This document shows, one piece after another, positions 37,271 to 48,933 of a stretch of 64,000 nucleotides of DNA (position 1 is its first letter; each line of letters begins with the position of its first letter). Under the pieces are notes generated by a model, which was not told the DNA's origin, did not search any database, and saw only the letters and a list, made by a program, of their open reading frames with translations. The position numbers and the translations under genes are program-made. The DNA comes from Haemonchus contortus (lineage: Eukaryota; Nematoda; Chromadorea; Rhabditida; Trichostrongylidae), in contig LS997566.1 in the NCBI GenBank assembly GCA_000469685.2, positions 43,352,920 through 43,416,919 of the forward strand, read 5' to 3'.

Positions 37271-37654
37271 CCTCTGACCCTCAGCACCATCAAAGTGGTG
37301 CAATTACTAACGAGCTTAATTGTTCTGTTCGTCTTACTGTATAATTTAATGTCCAAATTAGCTCAAACTGAATCGATAATGTGTAATACAATTCTACTTC
37401 TGTGGGCCATATTATAGCGATCTCTCTTATTTCCCCGGATTCTTGATTTTTTTATTGGTCTCGCGGAATTATTTTAGTTGCTGATGATAGGGACGAAAAT
37501 TTGGTACGAGGTCCCGATTCATACAGCGACCTTGTCGTGAAATAAAATGTAATGGGTGCAAAATTTCACAGACGACATATTTGTCTCACGGTATAACCTC
37601 AACCTTATTCGACTACATTAGAGGGATTTCTGCGTCTCGCGAATGTGTCACGCC

Positions 37655-37674
37655 GTGCCCCCCCCCCCCCCCCC
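37655..37674 (+). repeat. poly-C tract
   Basis: Homopolymer of about 20 C residues. A second C-rich tract lies near 8001-8018 in the Kunitz/lustrin gene. Confidence 0.85.
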
Positions 37675-37964
37675 CTAGTACCTCACCACCCAGCCCCGGG
37701 GGCTTTAGCTATGATCCCCAAGGATAGCACAAGTGGGGGTCGCGTCGAAAATTGGCTTGCATGGGGCATAATAGGGCCTCAAAACCCACTAAGCCGGCAT
37801 ACACACTTGAAGACGGATGACTTCCCACTGTAGAGGCTGTAGTGGTTGCACCACTCACACAGGGGCACACGCTTTGCACGAAGGCAGCTTACTCTAGCCA
37901 GCTGCCCGCAATGGCAAACACATTTGAAGAGTTCGTATAAATACCCTTTTGGCCGCTTTCAGAC

Positions 37965-38122
37965 TTCGACGACCGTCCGTCCGTCCGTCCAACGCGTGCG
38001 TGCTGCGACGGTGCGACTAGAGTAGTGTTGACAGCGCTGGCACGTGATCTAGTGTTGTCATAACGGTCAGGCGCCGCCGTCGCAGCACGCACCTGTCGGA
38101 CGGACGGACAGACGGTCGGGTG
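37965..38122. mobile_element. foldback sequence with GGAC-repeat arms
   Basis: The left arm CGACCGTCCGTCCGTCCGTC...GTGCGTGCTGCGACGG pairs with the right arm CCGTCGCAGCACGCAC...GACGGACGGACAGACGGTCG. The spacer is about 65 bp. It resembles a small inverted-repeat element, but I could not define a target duplication. Confidence 0.6.
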
Positions 38123-38955
38123 AGTCTTTGAGGTTTTAAAGCAGCCTTTCATTTAACTTCTGTCGTAATTTTCACTTTCAACCCCTGCTTTTACTTCATT
38201 TTTGAAGCCCCATATTCCTATAAATACGCCGATATTCGCGTTCTATTCACCACTTTTGCACTATTCTGAATTCCATTTCCATTCTTCGTCTAGAACTAGG
38301 AACTCATGATCTATGGTCACTTCTGCTGTTGCCTTGGTTTCGAAAGTTCCATCTTGATCACAAGCTTTAAACTCCGTTTTTACCGATTCTGCAGCCTTTT
38401 AAGCACGTGCCAAAACCATCGCAGGCGCTGCACTTTCATTTTCTTTTGAGCATGGGTTTGGCATGAACTCCACCCATCCTCGCTTTTGACTTAAAGGCAC
38501 ATTTCACGATAAAAATATTTTCTGAGATTCCCCCACAGGATGGATTTGAGGCCCCTGCATATACCATATCTGGCACTATTAGGTCGTAAAACGGCCTAGT
38601 TAGTTTAGTTAGTTTTAAACGGAGTTATAAAGGCTCAAAGATTGGCCCGTGTGTATCCTCGGACGAGTTTCACCGGCACTGTGGAGGCTGCACCCGATCT
38701 CAATGAAACCCATGTAGGACTTTCAAACAACTTGTCATGATCCATAGCGAGAGTGAAGGACAGTTCTGCACTGTTCCTGCTTGATATAGTCAGCTCTTTG
38801 CGCACTTGCAATAACTGAAATCTTGTTCCAATACCCCCTCGTTTGACTAATCGTTAATTTGAATCTGGTTGCTATAAAGCTATGAAGTTTACTCTTAATG
38901 TTGATGAGAATTTACTCGCTTTGTGCTTGTCATTTTATAAAAAGTTTTAAGTGAA
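38123..38955. other. intergenic, no supported gene
   Basis: No long open frame or repeat family member recognised. Confidence 0.35.
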
Positions 38956-38963
38956 ATAAACTA

Positions 38964-39876
38964 TTGGGTTGTAACATAAGTTCGTAGAGTTATTTTCACA
39001 AAGATTTATTTGAACCAAAAAACAATAATTATAATAAAAGGTAATCAATTATGTATCCTCCGTTACTGTTCACACCTCCTCCCATCTCTCGACCAATTTG
39101 TTGATGGCGATTCGCCAAAAATTGGCCGTTGTGGTGTCGAAGAATTTGTTGAGATAGTTTTTAAGATCCCCTTCGCCATCGAAGGTAACACCCCTCATTT
39201 GGTTCAACATGGAGGGAAAAGGTGATAGTCGGGAAGTGCAAGATCCGGAGAGTGGGGTGTATGCTGAAGAACTTCCCATTCAAGCTCTTGGAGTGCTGTT
39301 TTGTCGCTTTGAGCAATATGGGGCCTGGTGTTGTCGTGAAGCAAGATGACTTGACCTCGTCTATAAGGTCTTTTCAGCCGAATAGACTCATTTACACTGT
39401 TCAGCTGGGTAATGTAGACCTCCTTGTTGACAGTGGCATCTGGTTCGAGCAATTTCCCAGTGCACCATACCTACCCAGACCCAACAAACACAGATCACGA
39501 CCTTTTTTGGGTGAAGATCTTGCTTGACTCTCGGCTTCGGCGCCTTTCCTGAGGCCACCCACACCTTTTAGTAGACACACCTAAGACACCTTCCCCGTAC
39601 ACACTGCATATGTCCCGAGCGGTTTCGGCTGCTTTTTTGGCCTCTACGGAAGGCAAAGAAAAGCAGATGTCGAAAATGCTAATTTTTTCTTCCTAGATAT
39701 TCCATTTCTTAACCCGAAAAAATACGAACAATTAAATTATCCTAAAAACAAATGAAACAGTTTTGTAGAGGAGAAAGAGCTCTTTCGAATGAATGTATAC
39801 ACTTTCTTCAAAAACTAAATAAATTGTTGTAAAATAACTCTAACGCAAAACTCTACGAACTTATGTTACAACCCAA
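38964..39876 (-). mobile_element. mariner element, internally deleted (913 bp)
   Basis: Perfect terminal inverted repeats start TTGGGTTGTAACATAAGTTC on each side and are flanked by TA (38962-38963, 39877-39878). Minus-strand frames give mariner transposase pieces: ITQLNSVNESIRLKRPYRRG, VILLHDNTRPHIAQ and HTPHSPDLALPDYHLF, then FPSMLNQMRG and NLKNYL-type C-terminal sequence. There are 34 residues between the Asp of HDN and the Asp of PDYH, the mariner D34D signature. The N-terminal DNA-binding part is missing and the pieces are in two frames, so it is not autonomous. It sits four bases downstream of the stop codon of two-repeat gene copy 1. Confidence 0.9.
39070..39470 (-). pseudogene. truncated, frameshifted mariner transposase
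   Basis: Coding remnant inside the mariner element. The catalytic second and third Asp with D34D spacing survive, and the first Asp region and N-terminus are deleted. The frame changes near 39.2 kb between the PDYHLF block and the C-terminal block. Confidence 0.8.
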
Positions 39877-39880
39877 TATA

Positions 39881-41669
39881 TCAAGGCTTCTTGTAGAGAC
39901 AGGCAGTGTAAATAGACTCTTCCTCTCCCCTCGTATTGATGACACCATTGCATCCATACATCGTGCCCTCGGGAAGAAGCTCGATCTTAATACATTCGCT
40001 CTGTTGATCTTTCGGTTAAAACGGAAGAACTTTATAGAAGCAGCTCGCACGTAATAATGTCTTCAACCCACTTCTTTTACTCTTTTGTCGAAGCGATGTT
40101 CGAGGATTGCGAGCAGCTTCTCCCACATCTCCTTTTTGTCGTCCTTTGGGAAAGACCTGAAGAACATATATTATTCCGATTTTTTTGTGAATGAAGGTTT
40201 GTATTAACGGCGGCGAGGTTATTGGTACGAACTGTTTTCCTTTGATGATCACGTCAGCCTTTACACTTTTAGGTGACTTCAAATATTCCAGTGCCTTCTT
40301 CGCCCACTCATCGCTCCATTCCTGTGAATACGTTCTTACAAGAGAATTGAGACGTCCAAATTATCGACAGAACTGACCACATTGTCGCTGTACATTGAAT
40401 TGAGAGTCTTGAATGTTTCTTCGGTCTCTTTCGGTAGGGGAGTACCTGAGCCTGCACTCTTCTGCGGTTTCATGTACAGACAGGCAGTATAAATGGATTC
40501 TTTCTTCTTCCCTTTTGTATCAATGATGCCGTTGCATCCGTACAATGTTCCTGCCGGGAGACGAGCGATCTTAACACATCGCTCCGAATGGAAAGTCGCA
40601 TAGAGAGCATTGAATAGTGCAGACAATCACTAAAGATATCATGATGTAATCAGCTCACCTCTTTTTTTCTTCGTTCAAGACGATGTTCGAGAATCGAGAG
40701 CACTTTCTGCCACAGGGTTTTGCTATCCGTTTTTGAGAAATACCTGTCAGAACAGGCGCATTCGCATAAGCAGAGGAAAGTTACAGAATTGCGGATACCA
40801 ACTCTTTTCCTTTGATAACGATCATATCATCGTCCACTTTTTCTGGCGACTTCAACCATTCCAGCGCCTTTTTCGCCCATTCACCACTCCATGTCTACGA
40901 AGAGAATGTTCTAACCAGGGAGGGGTAGTCTACTTATCTTGGAACTTTGAATTGAGACCCAGATAAATCGATAGAGTTCTGAATGCTGTTTACGAAAATA
41001 GAAATTAAAACTGCAAAATGATTCTCCCTAAAAAGTTATGGGGGTCCGAATTTTGCTCGACAGTAGTATCAATTGGAAATGCGAACTCGTCGCTTCCATA
41101 TCAAACGCCCACGTGACCTAGTGGTAGTGATCTCGCTTCGTGGGCGTAAAATGAGGGGTCCCTCCTCGCCATTGCCCGCACTTTTGCAAACTGTTTCTTC
41201 ATTTTATCGAAGGCTCTCTAAACGTTTTCTGACATTTCTTTAGACAATTGATACTACTGTCGAGCAAAATTCGGCCCCCCATAACTTTTTAAGGAGAATC
41301 ATTTTGCAGTTTTAATTTCCATTTTCGTAAACAGCTTTCGAAACTCTATCGATTAATCTGGGTCTAAATTCAAAGTTCCAAAATAAGTAGACTACCCCTC
41401 CCTGGTAAAGGATTCCTTGCTAAGCAAGTGAGACCACTAATAAGACTAACCAGCTTGTCGTTGTACCTCATGTTGAGAGTCTTGAATGACTCCACTGTTT
41501 CCACCGGGAAAGGGTTTTCCGAGCCTGAAGGTCTGCATTTCCTTTTGAGATAGCTTCATGATTATGATTTGGAGAGGATTATGATTGGCTACAAAAGTTG
41601 TCTAAACGACCCACTTTGTGTAGCGACATTTTCTAGAATTAGAAGCAGTGGTATGAACGTCGATAACAT
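39881..41669 (-). CDS. secreted two-repeat protein, copy 1 (intact, 8 exons, 281 aa)
   Basis: Exons 41669-41615, 41524-41451, 40894-40785, 40743-40659, 40581-40378, 40321-40209, 40156-40072 and 40000-39881 (TGA). The lengths total 846 nt, all sites are GT-AG and phases agree. A signal peptide (MLSTFIPLLLILENVATQ) is followed by two homologous repeats of about 110-130 residues. Each reads ETxESFKTLN, WS(D/G)EWAKKALEWLKSP, a K-DxK-LW-KxL-ILEHR helix, C-(V/I)-KI, L-P-x-GT-x-YGCNG and IYTACLY. Each repeat has three Cys. The final GC-NG/xACLY block recalls the C-terminal end of CAP/SCP-TAPS proteins, which are expanded in hookworms including divergent ASP-related forms. That link is my inference and weak. 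A MITE occupies the second intron and a mariner lies just past the stop. Confidence 0.8.
40915..41406. mobile_element. about 490-bp MITE with long inverted ends, TAA target duplication (copy 1)
   Basis: Ends are CCAGGGAGGGGTAGTCTACT and, on the other side, its inverse (...CCCCTCCCTGG), each flanked by TAA. The inverted arms are about 180 bp and include GAATTTTGCTCGACAGTAGT. The unique core includes ACGTGACCTAGTGGTAGTGA. A 3-bp TAA/TTA duplication fits PIF/Harbinger-type elements. It lies in intron 2 of two-repeat gene copy 1. Confidence 0.85.
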
Positions 41670-41839
41670 TTCGAGCACGACACTTTCCTCTCCAAGCCTC
41701 CCATTTATAGAAAACAGTGACGTGCTCTGGATGCATCTGCTTCCACCTGAAAATACATTTGCTTTTCAGAAAAATTGGCCCGCAAGTGTGCTTTTCAACA
41801 AATAAAGCAGCTGCAGCAAGGAATTCAAGTTATTTCCTT

Positions 41840-42224
41840 GCTGCTGCTTGCTCTCTCTCTTGCTCAAAACGATGCTTTCGGCTGTAATACTTTAGCAATA
41901 AATGCATAAATGGAGAATTGGTTAACCGGTTGGTCAGAATTACTGTGCCATCGTATACTGACGGAGTCACTACGTTAAACTCAGACGCAGGACACCTTTG
42001 GTCATCGCAGGAAACATGGAATACTATGAAGACGTGCACACACTAAGCAACCCCGTCTCTCATAGTTTGAAGTATTAGGTTGAGTATAATTTTGCGGCTT
42101 TTCAATCTTCACTTCTTGAAGTCTTATTCCCATTGAAAGAGGATCTCAATTAGTAATATAGTCTCCATCGTTGTCATTAAGATACGTCTAGCGATCCGGC
42201 AGTTTCTTGACTCCTGAAGCTCAG
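41840..42224. other. intergenic, no supported gene
   Basis: The 5' flank of copy 1 and the 3' side of the fossil mariner. No coding or regulatory feature is identified. Confidence 0.3.
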
Positions 42225-42720
42225 AACGGTGGCGGCCGTGATTCAAAAAAGCTGGAGATCTCATCTTTGAGTTCCCGGCAATCATCCAAAATTTCTATCG
42301 CGAAGGTGATGTTTCAGAGCAAGTAACAAATGGTAATCAGACGGAGCGAGACCTGACGAACAAGTGGAATGGGGCAGCACTGCTCATCCAAGTTGGGCAA
42401 TTTACTGACAAAACAATTTTGCAACATGCGGTTGAGCGCTGTCGTGAAAAATGCAAACATTTTCACGCTGCGGACGCTTCCTTCGAACGACGTCGGCCAA
42501 GCTCAGTAGCTGAGCAGCGTAAATCTCGCCGGTCACGGTGGAGCCCTCAGTAAGTTATCCAAAGTAGAGCATCCCCTGAGAATGTCCACCGACGACACAG
42601 TAAAACCTTCCTCGGACATAGTCCACTTCTCTGCTAGTCTTGGAGGTGTTTCGTCGGGAGGCGCCCGTGGGCTGAGATACGATGACTCTCCTGGATGCAC
42701 TACAGATAGTTGCTCGATGG
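42225..42720 (-). pseudogene. fossil mariner transposase
   Basis: The minus-strand reading gives EGSTVTGEIYAAQL, then KRPQRENVCIFHDSAQPHVA, an AVLPHSTC block, and GLAPSDYHLLLALKHHLRDR. Two in-frame stops interrupt the catalytic region. Spacing between HD and SD is again 34 residues. No intact inverted ends were found. The family differs from the mariner at 38.96 kb. Confidence 0.8.
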
Positions 42721-43859
42721 ATTATGCCTTTACAGTAACTCGTGATAGACGATAGCTCTCAGACAGCTTCGGACGGCAGTTGAAAGTTGAAGTCATTTTT
42801 GCGAAGCACTTACAAGGGGATGCTTATATATCTCCCTAAAAATGCAGGTTAGGGATCGGTCTACCACAGCCCATTACGAAGTCCTTCCGAGTCCTCCTAC
42901 GAAAAAATCTAGAAAGAGACGAAGAGTCGATCAAAACTTTTTACTCAGCCTAATAGTTGGAGATATGCAGGATTGTGTGGTACGCAACAGAATTGCGTAT
43001 GAATGAATCTGACCTAATAAAGAGTCGTAGCTGCTCTGCATTGTGCGTACGGTTTAAGCCAAAATTTGAAGTACATAGACAATAGTGGACGACTTGTTCT
43101 GCGAATATTATAAGACCTGCATGTCCCTCGTTTGCGCAGTGAATAAGGTTTCCATGGAAAATCTCCTTGGATGTGCATTTGCCTTGGGGCAATCTCAGAT
43201 ACTTTGATAAGCTCGGAGGAAATCAGGAAGGGAACATAGATCCATTTCACCGTACCCTATCTGGAATCTGGAAAACAGTTACAGTAGTGTATTTGCAGTT
43301 GAGTGAAACACATTTGTATGGGATGAATCAAGGCTAGTTCGAACTGGTCCTGAGGTTTATGGTGTTCGTATTGTTACACGATTAGTTCCTTCATAATGCC
43401 ATGCTTCTAGAATTGAGCCTTCCAATTGCGTGGATATGTGAACCAATGTGTTCAATAAAAAAGAAAGCGATATAAAGCAAACATTTCTGCGATGTCTTTT
43501 TCAGATGAGCGCGTTCTATGACGGACATTCTAGCACGGCAGATCATAGACACTTGCCGTTATACTGTTGATTAGTCTTCATATATTAAATCGTATCGTCT
43601 TTATATATTATAAAAACAGAGTCATACAAATCACATGCAAAAACTTTTTGTTCTAAGTAGGTTTGATGAGCATAAACGATAGTGCTCACCTCTACAGAAA
43701 TCAGATGTTATGAAAGCTTTCATTTGAAAACACAGTGTGAAAATAAAGCTGTGGAAAAACCTTGACGACGGCGATAAGCAAATCCACGTCATTCGCCTGA
43801 CAGGGTGAGCATTACCTATGGGACACGAGGGCGCTTGCTGTAGTACAGACAGCGGCGCA
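42721..43859. other. intergenic, no supported gene
   Basis: Short open frames only. This is the region outside the left edge of the large palindrome. Confidence 0.35.
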
Positions 43860-44559
43860 CTTCAACTGAATTTTTTTGCAAGTTTTTAGAGCTCATAACT
43901 TCTTTGCGAGGTTTCAGCGAGCCAGATTTCTGTAATCGTGAACAGCATTCTAAACTCTATCGGTATACCCAAGTCTTCATTCTAAGTTTCATTGGAAGAT
44001 GATACAGGCCCTTGTGGGTCGACCCAATGTCAGGCTTAACCAGCTATCCCAATGTGTATGCTGAAGTAATACGGAATTTGTGACTAAAAGATTCGAGCGC
44101 TCTATTTATGATAGAGGAGCTCGTGTCATCTTTACATCTGACGTAACTAATGACTTTTTGAATCACTGCCTGAATCTATCGCAGTGGGGAAACAAAACTG
44201 TCTCAAATTGAAGCAGAAGTGTTCAGTGTTTCCAATAGGAAAATCTTTCGTACATCTTCTTCATAAAAAATCTTTTCGTACATGTTTTTCATTCCCTTTC
44301 TCTGAGATCACCAATCAAGGAAGAGAGTTTTATAGCTGTGAAATTGAACAATGTTCGTTACTATAGCCATATATACCTTACGATGTAGATGGATAATATT
44401 GGCAAACCCACCTTATATTCATCAAGTTCTTGAGTCTGACTTTTTATTGACACAATATCGGCTCAGGATAGGATCTGGATAGATACGCGTCCCTCTCTGC
44501 TAAGTAGAAATTCAACTTCTGCAAGCTCCGCTAACTCGTAGATTTGTCCGGAGGAATGG

Positions 44560-44695
44560 AAACACTGATCTGTACATCAGCCATCAGCTTGCCACTGCAA
44601 TTCATTGTTTGGGGCGCATTCAATACGCCTCTACGAGTATGAGCAAGAGTGGGTGCGGAGGCACATCTCAGAAACGGCATCTAACAGAAAATTTA
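44560..44695 (+). repeat. tRNA-derived SINE remnant in the left arm
   Basis: CTGATCTGTACATCAGCCAT, GCCACTGCAATTCATTG and CATTCAATACGCCTCTACGA resemble the SINE body, and a shared decayed counterpart sits at 52.97-53.10 kb. Its presence in both arms means it predates the inversion duplication. Confidence 0.5.
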
Positions 44696-44699
44696 GGGT

Positions 44700-45120
44700 T
44701 TGGAGGCTATTACTGGGGTAATCTGTGTCGCAAGAACTGCTGTTTTTGTTGGCTGCCTGTCGCCACTTCCCTATATCTATGACATCTTCTATCATCACCT
44801 TGGTTGCTAAACATTTCCTCTCGATCACGTTTTCCCGCAGCTGCCTTGGGTCTACTTAGTCACTTCATCTGGTCTTCAGAATCCGTTACCTTTCATATCA
44901 GTTCTTGTAGTCTTTTCAGCGAGCGATATGCCATTGCAGACGCCATTCTCACATGTATAATACTGATGGACGGGGGAGAAGGGTTGCCAGCATGTGCTCC
45001 TTACTTTTGGTCCAATCCAGTTGTGCTCTACATCATTCGGCAACACCGAAATAAGAGATTACAGAAGCTTTGTAGGCAGGTAGGAGCATCCCCCTCCGAA
45101 AATCACTACAGATGTTCTCG
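44700..45120 (+). pseudogene. possible chemoreceptor-type GPCR fragment, left arm
   Basis: The reading includes SSCSLFSERYAIADAILTCI and SNPVVLYIIRQHRNKRLQK. These resemble the SERYQI...ENI intracellular-loop motif and the end of TM7 in nematode Sra/Srb-like receptors. Only the last third is recognisable and the upstream sequence changes frame. Identification is tentative. Confidence 0.35.
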
Positions 45121-45470
45121 AACCTCAGCTGCTCTTTTTTCTCGCTACATCTCGCTCCCTTCGACGGATTTCATGGGTATCAAAGCTGTCCAAGATTGCC
45201 GTTTGGAAGCCTACATCATCGCATGTAAAACTGAATCCTTGATTCTAATTCCTTTTTTTAGGTCTTAAGGTACAAACTCCTTTTGGGTACATGAATGAGA
45301 GTATAGAAGGTTGTAAAACGTTGTGTGACATTTGAGCAGAGTATTCGATGGCAGTTAGTGAACCCTGCAGCAGTGCGGAACCGCGGCCATCGCTCCCTTT
45401 CCTAATACGTCCATCTTTCCGAGCGATTTTTCGATCACTTGCTCACACTAATGGAGAATTCGGGTATCTC

Positions 45471-45696
45471 CGGCGTCTAGCTTGAAAGCTGCTGTATACG
45501 ATTTACGAGGTTTCATAGCAGGTGATACAAGATAGAAAGAGTGTAAAAACGGTAAGAGTAAAGGTAGAGTTGTAGGCTATTATTGCGATAATCATGAACA
45601 GACAACGCCAAAAAAATTGTATACAAACGTCAATTTTCATTTTCTAGCACAAACCGCTCTTATCTATGGACCGCTGTTATCTATGGGATTTTAGGG
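45471..45696 (-). mobile_element. truncated pogo-like transposon end, left arm
   Basis: Holds the terminal repeat (TAGGGTAGT side at 45691-45698), the subterminal CCGCTGTTATCTATGGGATT and the first 45 bases of the transposase frame. It then breaks at GGCGTC (45471) into outer-arm sequence. The rest of the element is present only in the right arm. Confidence 0.85.
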
Positions 45697-45942
45697 TAGT
45701 AGGTGCATAGGTGCTTTTGACCATTACGAACTAACTGCACTTTTTAGTTTTCGACTATAATCCGGACTGGGGCCAGCTGAAGGATCGCTTCTTGGATGAC
45801 TGCTTTATGATGCAGTACCGGTCAACTAACTGTTCGTTTGCATCTGTCAACAACAATATTTGTTCTCCTTTTCAATGCCAATTCACTCATTGCTCGACTT
45901 ATCAATTTATGAGAAGAAATAATTAAGAGAGATATGATTAAA

Positions 45943-47219
45943 TCAAGGCTTCTTATACAGACAGGCGGTGTAAATGGATTCTTCTCCTCCCTTTGTATCG
46001 ATGACACCGTTGCAACCATACATCGTGCCTTCAGGGAGGCCCTCGATCTTAAAACATTGTATTTGGTATTTCACTGCTAAAAACGGAAGAGTATGACGGA
46101 AACATTTTGCACGTCATTATAAGGCTTATCCTCACTTCATCTGTTTTTTTACCGAAGCGATGTTCCAGGATTGCCAGCAATTTCTCCCACAGCTCCTTTT
46201 TGTCATCCTTTGGGAATGACCTGAAGTGCAACATATTTTCTTGAAAGAAGAAGATGCTGCAAAAGCAAAGCAAAAGGTCCGGAGGTACGAACTGTTGCCC
46301 TTTGATAACTAAGTCAGCCTTGACGCTTTTAGGTGACTTCAACCATTCCAGTGCCTTTTTCGCCCATTCATCGCTCCATTCCTGTGAATATGTTTCCACA
46401 TGTGTATCCAAAATGATCGGTCTTTAATGAAACCAACCACGTTGTCGCTGTACATTGAGTTGAGAATCTTGAAAGTTTCTTCTGCATCTTTCGGTAGGGA
46501 ATTCTCCGAGGCTGCACTCTTCTGCGGTTTCATGTAGAGACAGGCAGTATAAATGGATTCCTTCTTCTTCAATTTTGTATCAATGATGCCGTTGCATCCA
46601 AACAATGTTCCTGCCGGGAGACGAGCGATCTTAACACACTCGCTTCGAGACGAAAATCGCATAGAAAGAAATTACCACGATACATGACGTGCTCAGTTCA
46701 CCTCCTTCTTTCTTCGATCGAAACGGTGTTCGAGAATTGAAATCACTTTCTGCCACAGCGTCTTGCTATCCGTTTTTGAGAAATACCTGTTGAAATAGCG
46801 CATTCACAAAAGAAAAAAAGATCCGAAGAAGATATGCTAACTCTTTTCCTTTGATAATGACCACATCGTCCTTCACGTTTTCTGGTGATTTCAACCATTC
46901 CAATGCCTTTATCGCCACTTCATCACTCCATGTCTGTGAACAAAATGATCTGATTGGTTCCATGCTACGCAAGCGAAACCATGAATAAAACTGACCAGCT
47001 TGTTGTTGTACCTCATGTTGAGAGTCTTGAATGACTCCACTGTTTCTTCCGGGAAAGGGTTTCTCGAGCCTGAAAGATCTGTTTTCTTATGGCTCCGGAA
47101 TGGCTTCCATGCCTTGGGTATCTCTGTGAGGTTGATCATTGTTATTAGCACTGAGAAAACCTACCTTGAGAAACGACATTTTCTATGATGAAAATCAGTG
47201 CTATGAACGCTGACAACAT
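45943..47219 (-). pseudogene. two-repeat secreted protein, copy 2 (left palindrome arm), splice-damaged
   Basis: Signal peptide MLSAFIALIFIIENVVSQ at 47219, both repeats recognisable, and TGA at 45945-45943. Compared with intact copy 1, the third-exon donor (TTAGTATC... then GTAAC) is replaced by TTAGCATATC with no phase-compatible GT. The sixth-exon donor is lost after GTACCTCCGGACC. The last-exon acceptor has drifted so that available AGs run into a stop. It is nearly identical to copy 3. It could still be expressed with altered splicing. Confidence 0.7.
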
Positions 47220-48010
47220 TTTCGAGGCGACATTGCTCTCTCCAAAACTACCATTTATAGGAATTGGTGAGTTATGCTAGCTGCATCTACTTCCGCCTGA
47301 AAATATATTTGCTGTCCAAAAAATGGTTTGCAGCGAATAACGGTTCCAGTCGCTTTGCAGACATAAGTGAAAACAAGTGAGAAAACACGGTTATTCTTAT
47401 GCCCAGCCCTAAACGAAATTTCTTGGAGTGTCGGAATTCTCCATGCACACAGCGAACTGCCTAATGTCAACCTTACTCGAAAACTAGCAGTGAACACATG
47501 GGTGGGAAAAGTAGCTCGCCAGGTGACCTGAAGTACCGTTGTCATCAGTACTGCTGCTTCCGTTACATTAACCCATTGACGACCATCACGTTTGGCGGGA
47601 AAAGCAGACTGCAGTCCATATGTAGACTGCATGGTCCCGGACGACCATTTTTTTGAATTTTGCAATTAGAGTTGTTCAATTTTTTCGAAATCGCAAATTT
47701 AGGATATGATTAACGATGATGGTAGGTGGAACTTGAATTTTAGTCGGCTACTGCGGAATTCTGATGAGGAGCAGTTCCTCACTCACTAATTCTTTTCAGA
47801 AAAGAAATCATTAAAAGGCTACATGTTTCTTCAAGAAAACATCGGTGTGGTGTGAAACTGTCCAAATTAGTGCGGAAGGTAGATATACCCTAAAAGCAAA
47901 AGCAAAAATATATGAATGTCTACGGTTATTGTTATTATCTGTAAGATTGCAATATTAAATGATTTACTGGGTCCGCGCAGTATATACTTTAACATAGACA
48001 TCATCTTATG

Positions 48011-48401
48011 TAACAAATGCGTAAGGCAAATACGCATGCAAAGAAAATTCGCCACTTGTAACACAGAAATTCTTTTTTCCTTATAGCCAACAGCACCCGA
48101 ATTACACTCAGTGTTTTCTTCAGCCTCTTCTTACAATACACATCATGTCTGATGCATTCAGTTACATTTTTTATAAACAACCAGATTCCCCTGCATAATT
48201 CAAACCACCTCAAACCTTGAAAACTGAGATTGGTTTTCATCATGTTACTCTTCATAGTCTTATAGTTCCTACGGTGGGTATACGGTGCACCTATTCTATT
48301 TTAACTCACTGACGACCGTGCAGTCCTCATGTGGACTGCAACTGTACATTTTGTCTTATTTATCTATATCTCCACTTTTATGCGATCTTTCTTGTCAAAA
48401 C
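48011..48401. other. spacer at the palindrome centre
   Basis: About 390 bp that does not pair between arms. Its right part is inside a small TTAA-flanked MITE (48301-48585). Confidence 0.7.
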
Positions 48402-48585
48402 ATAAGATGTCTATGTTAAAGTATATACTGCGCGGTCCCAGTAAATCTTTTGAAATTTGCGATTTCAAAAAAATTGAACAACTCTAAATGCAAAATTCAA
48501 AAAAGTGGTCGTCCGGGACCATGCAGTCTACATATGGACTGCAGTCTGCTTTTCCCGCCAAACGTGATGGTCGTCAATGGGTTAA
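48301..48585. mobile_element. small TTAA-flanked MITE (piggyBac-like ends)
   Basis: Lies between TTAA at 48301-48304 and TTAA at 48582-48585. The ends read CTCACTGACGACC and, inverted, CCCATTGACGACC. Both ends carry a subterminal hairpin of the form GCAGTCC...GGACTGC. The TTAA duplication and C-rich start fit piggyBac-type elements. The left arm contains only one end of it (47565-47700). Confidence 0.55.
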
Positions 48586-48933
48586 TGTAACGGAAGCAGC
48601 AGTACTGATGACAACGGTACTTCAGGTCACCTGGCGAGCTACTTTTCCCACCCATGTGTTCACTGCTAGTTTTCGAGTAAGGTTGACATTAGGCAGTTCG
48701 CTGTGTGCATGGAGAATTCCGACACTCCAAGAAATTTCGTTTAGGGCTGGGCATAAGAATAACCGTGTTTTCTCACTTGTTTTCACTTATGTCTGCAAAG
48801 CGACTGGAACCGTTATTCGCTGCAAACCATTTTTTGGACAGCAAATATATTTTCAGGCGGAAGTAGATGCAGCTAGCATAACTCACCAATTCCTATAAAT
48901 GGTAGTTTTGGAGAGAGCAATGTCGCCTCGAAA

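Larger units (their letters stand above)
43860..48010 (-). repeat. left arm of large inverted repeat
   Basis: The outer part, 43.86-45.47 kb, is a diverged inverse match to 52.19-53.48 kb (for example AACCTCGCAAAGAA, CACCCACTCTTGCTCATACT). The inner part, 45.471-47.70 kb, is a nearly identical inverse match to 48.45-50.68 kb. Between 47.70 and 47.95 kb is an unmatched 250-bp segment, then about 60 bp near 47.95-48.01 kb again matches 48.40-48.45 kb. Confidence 0.9.

Noticed and set aside
47255..48898. Identical 136-codon frames on opposite strands (47255-47665 and 48488-48898)
   Set aside because: They are mirror images created by the palindrome. They cover MITE sequence and the 5' flank of the two-repeat genes, with no domain or splice support.
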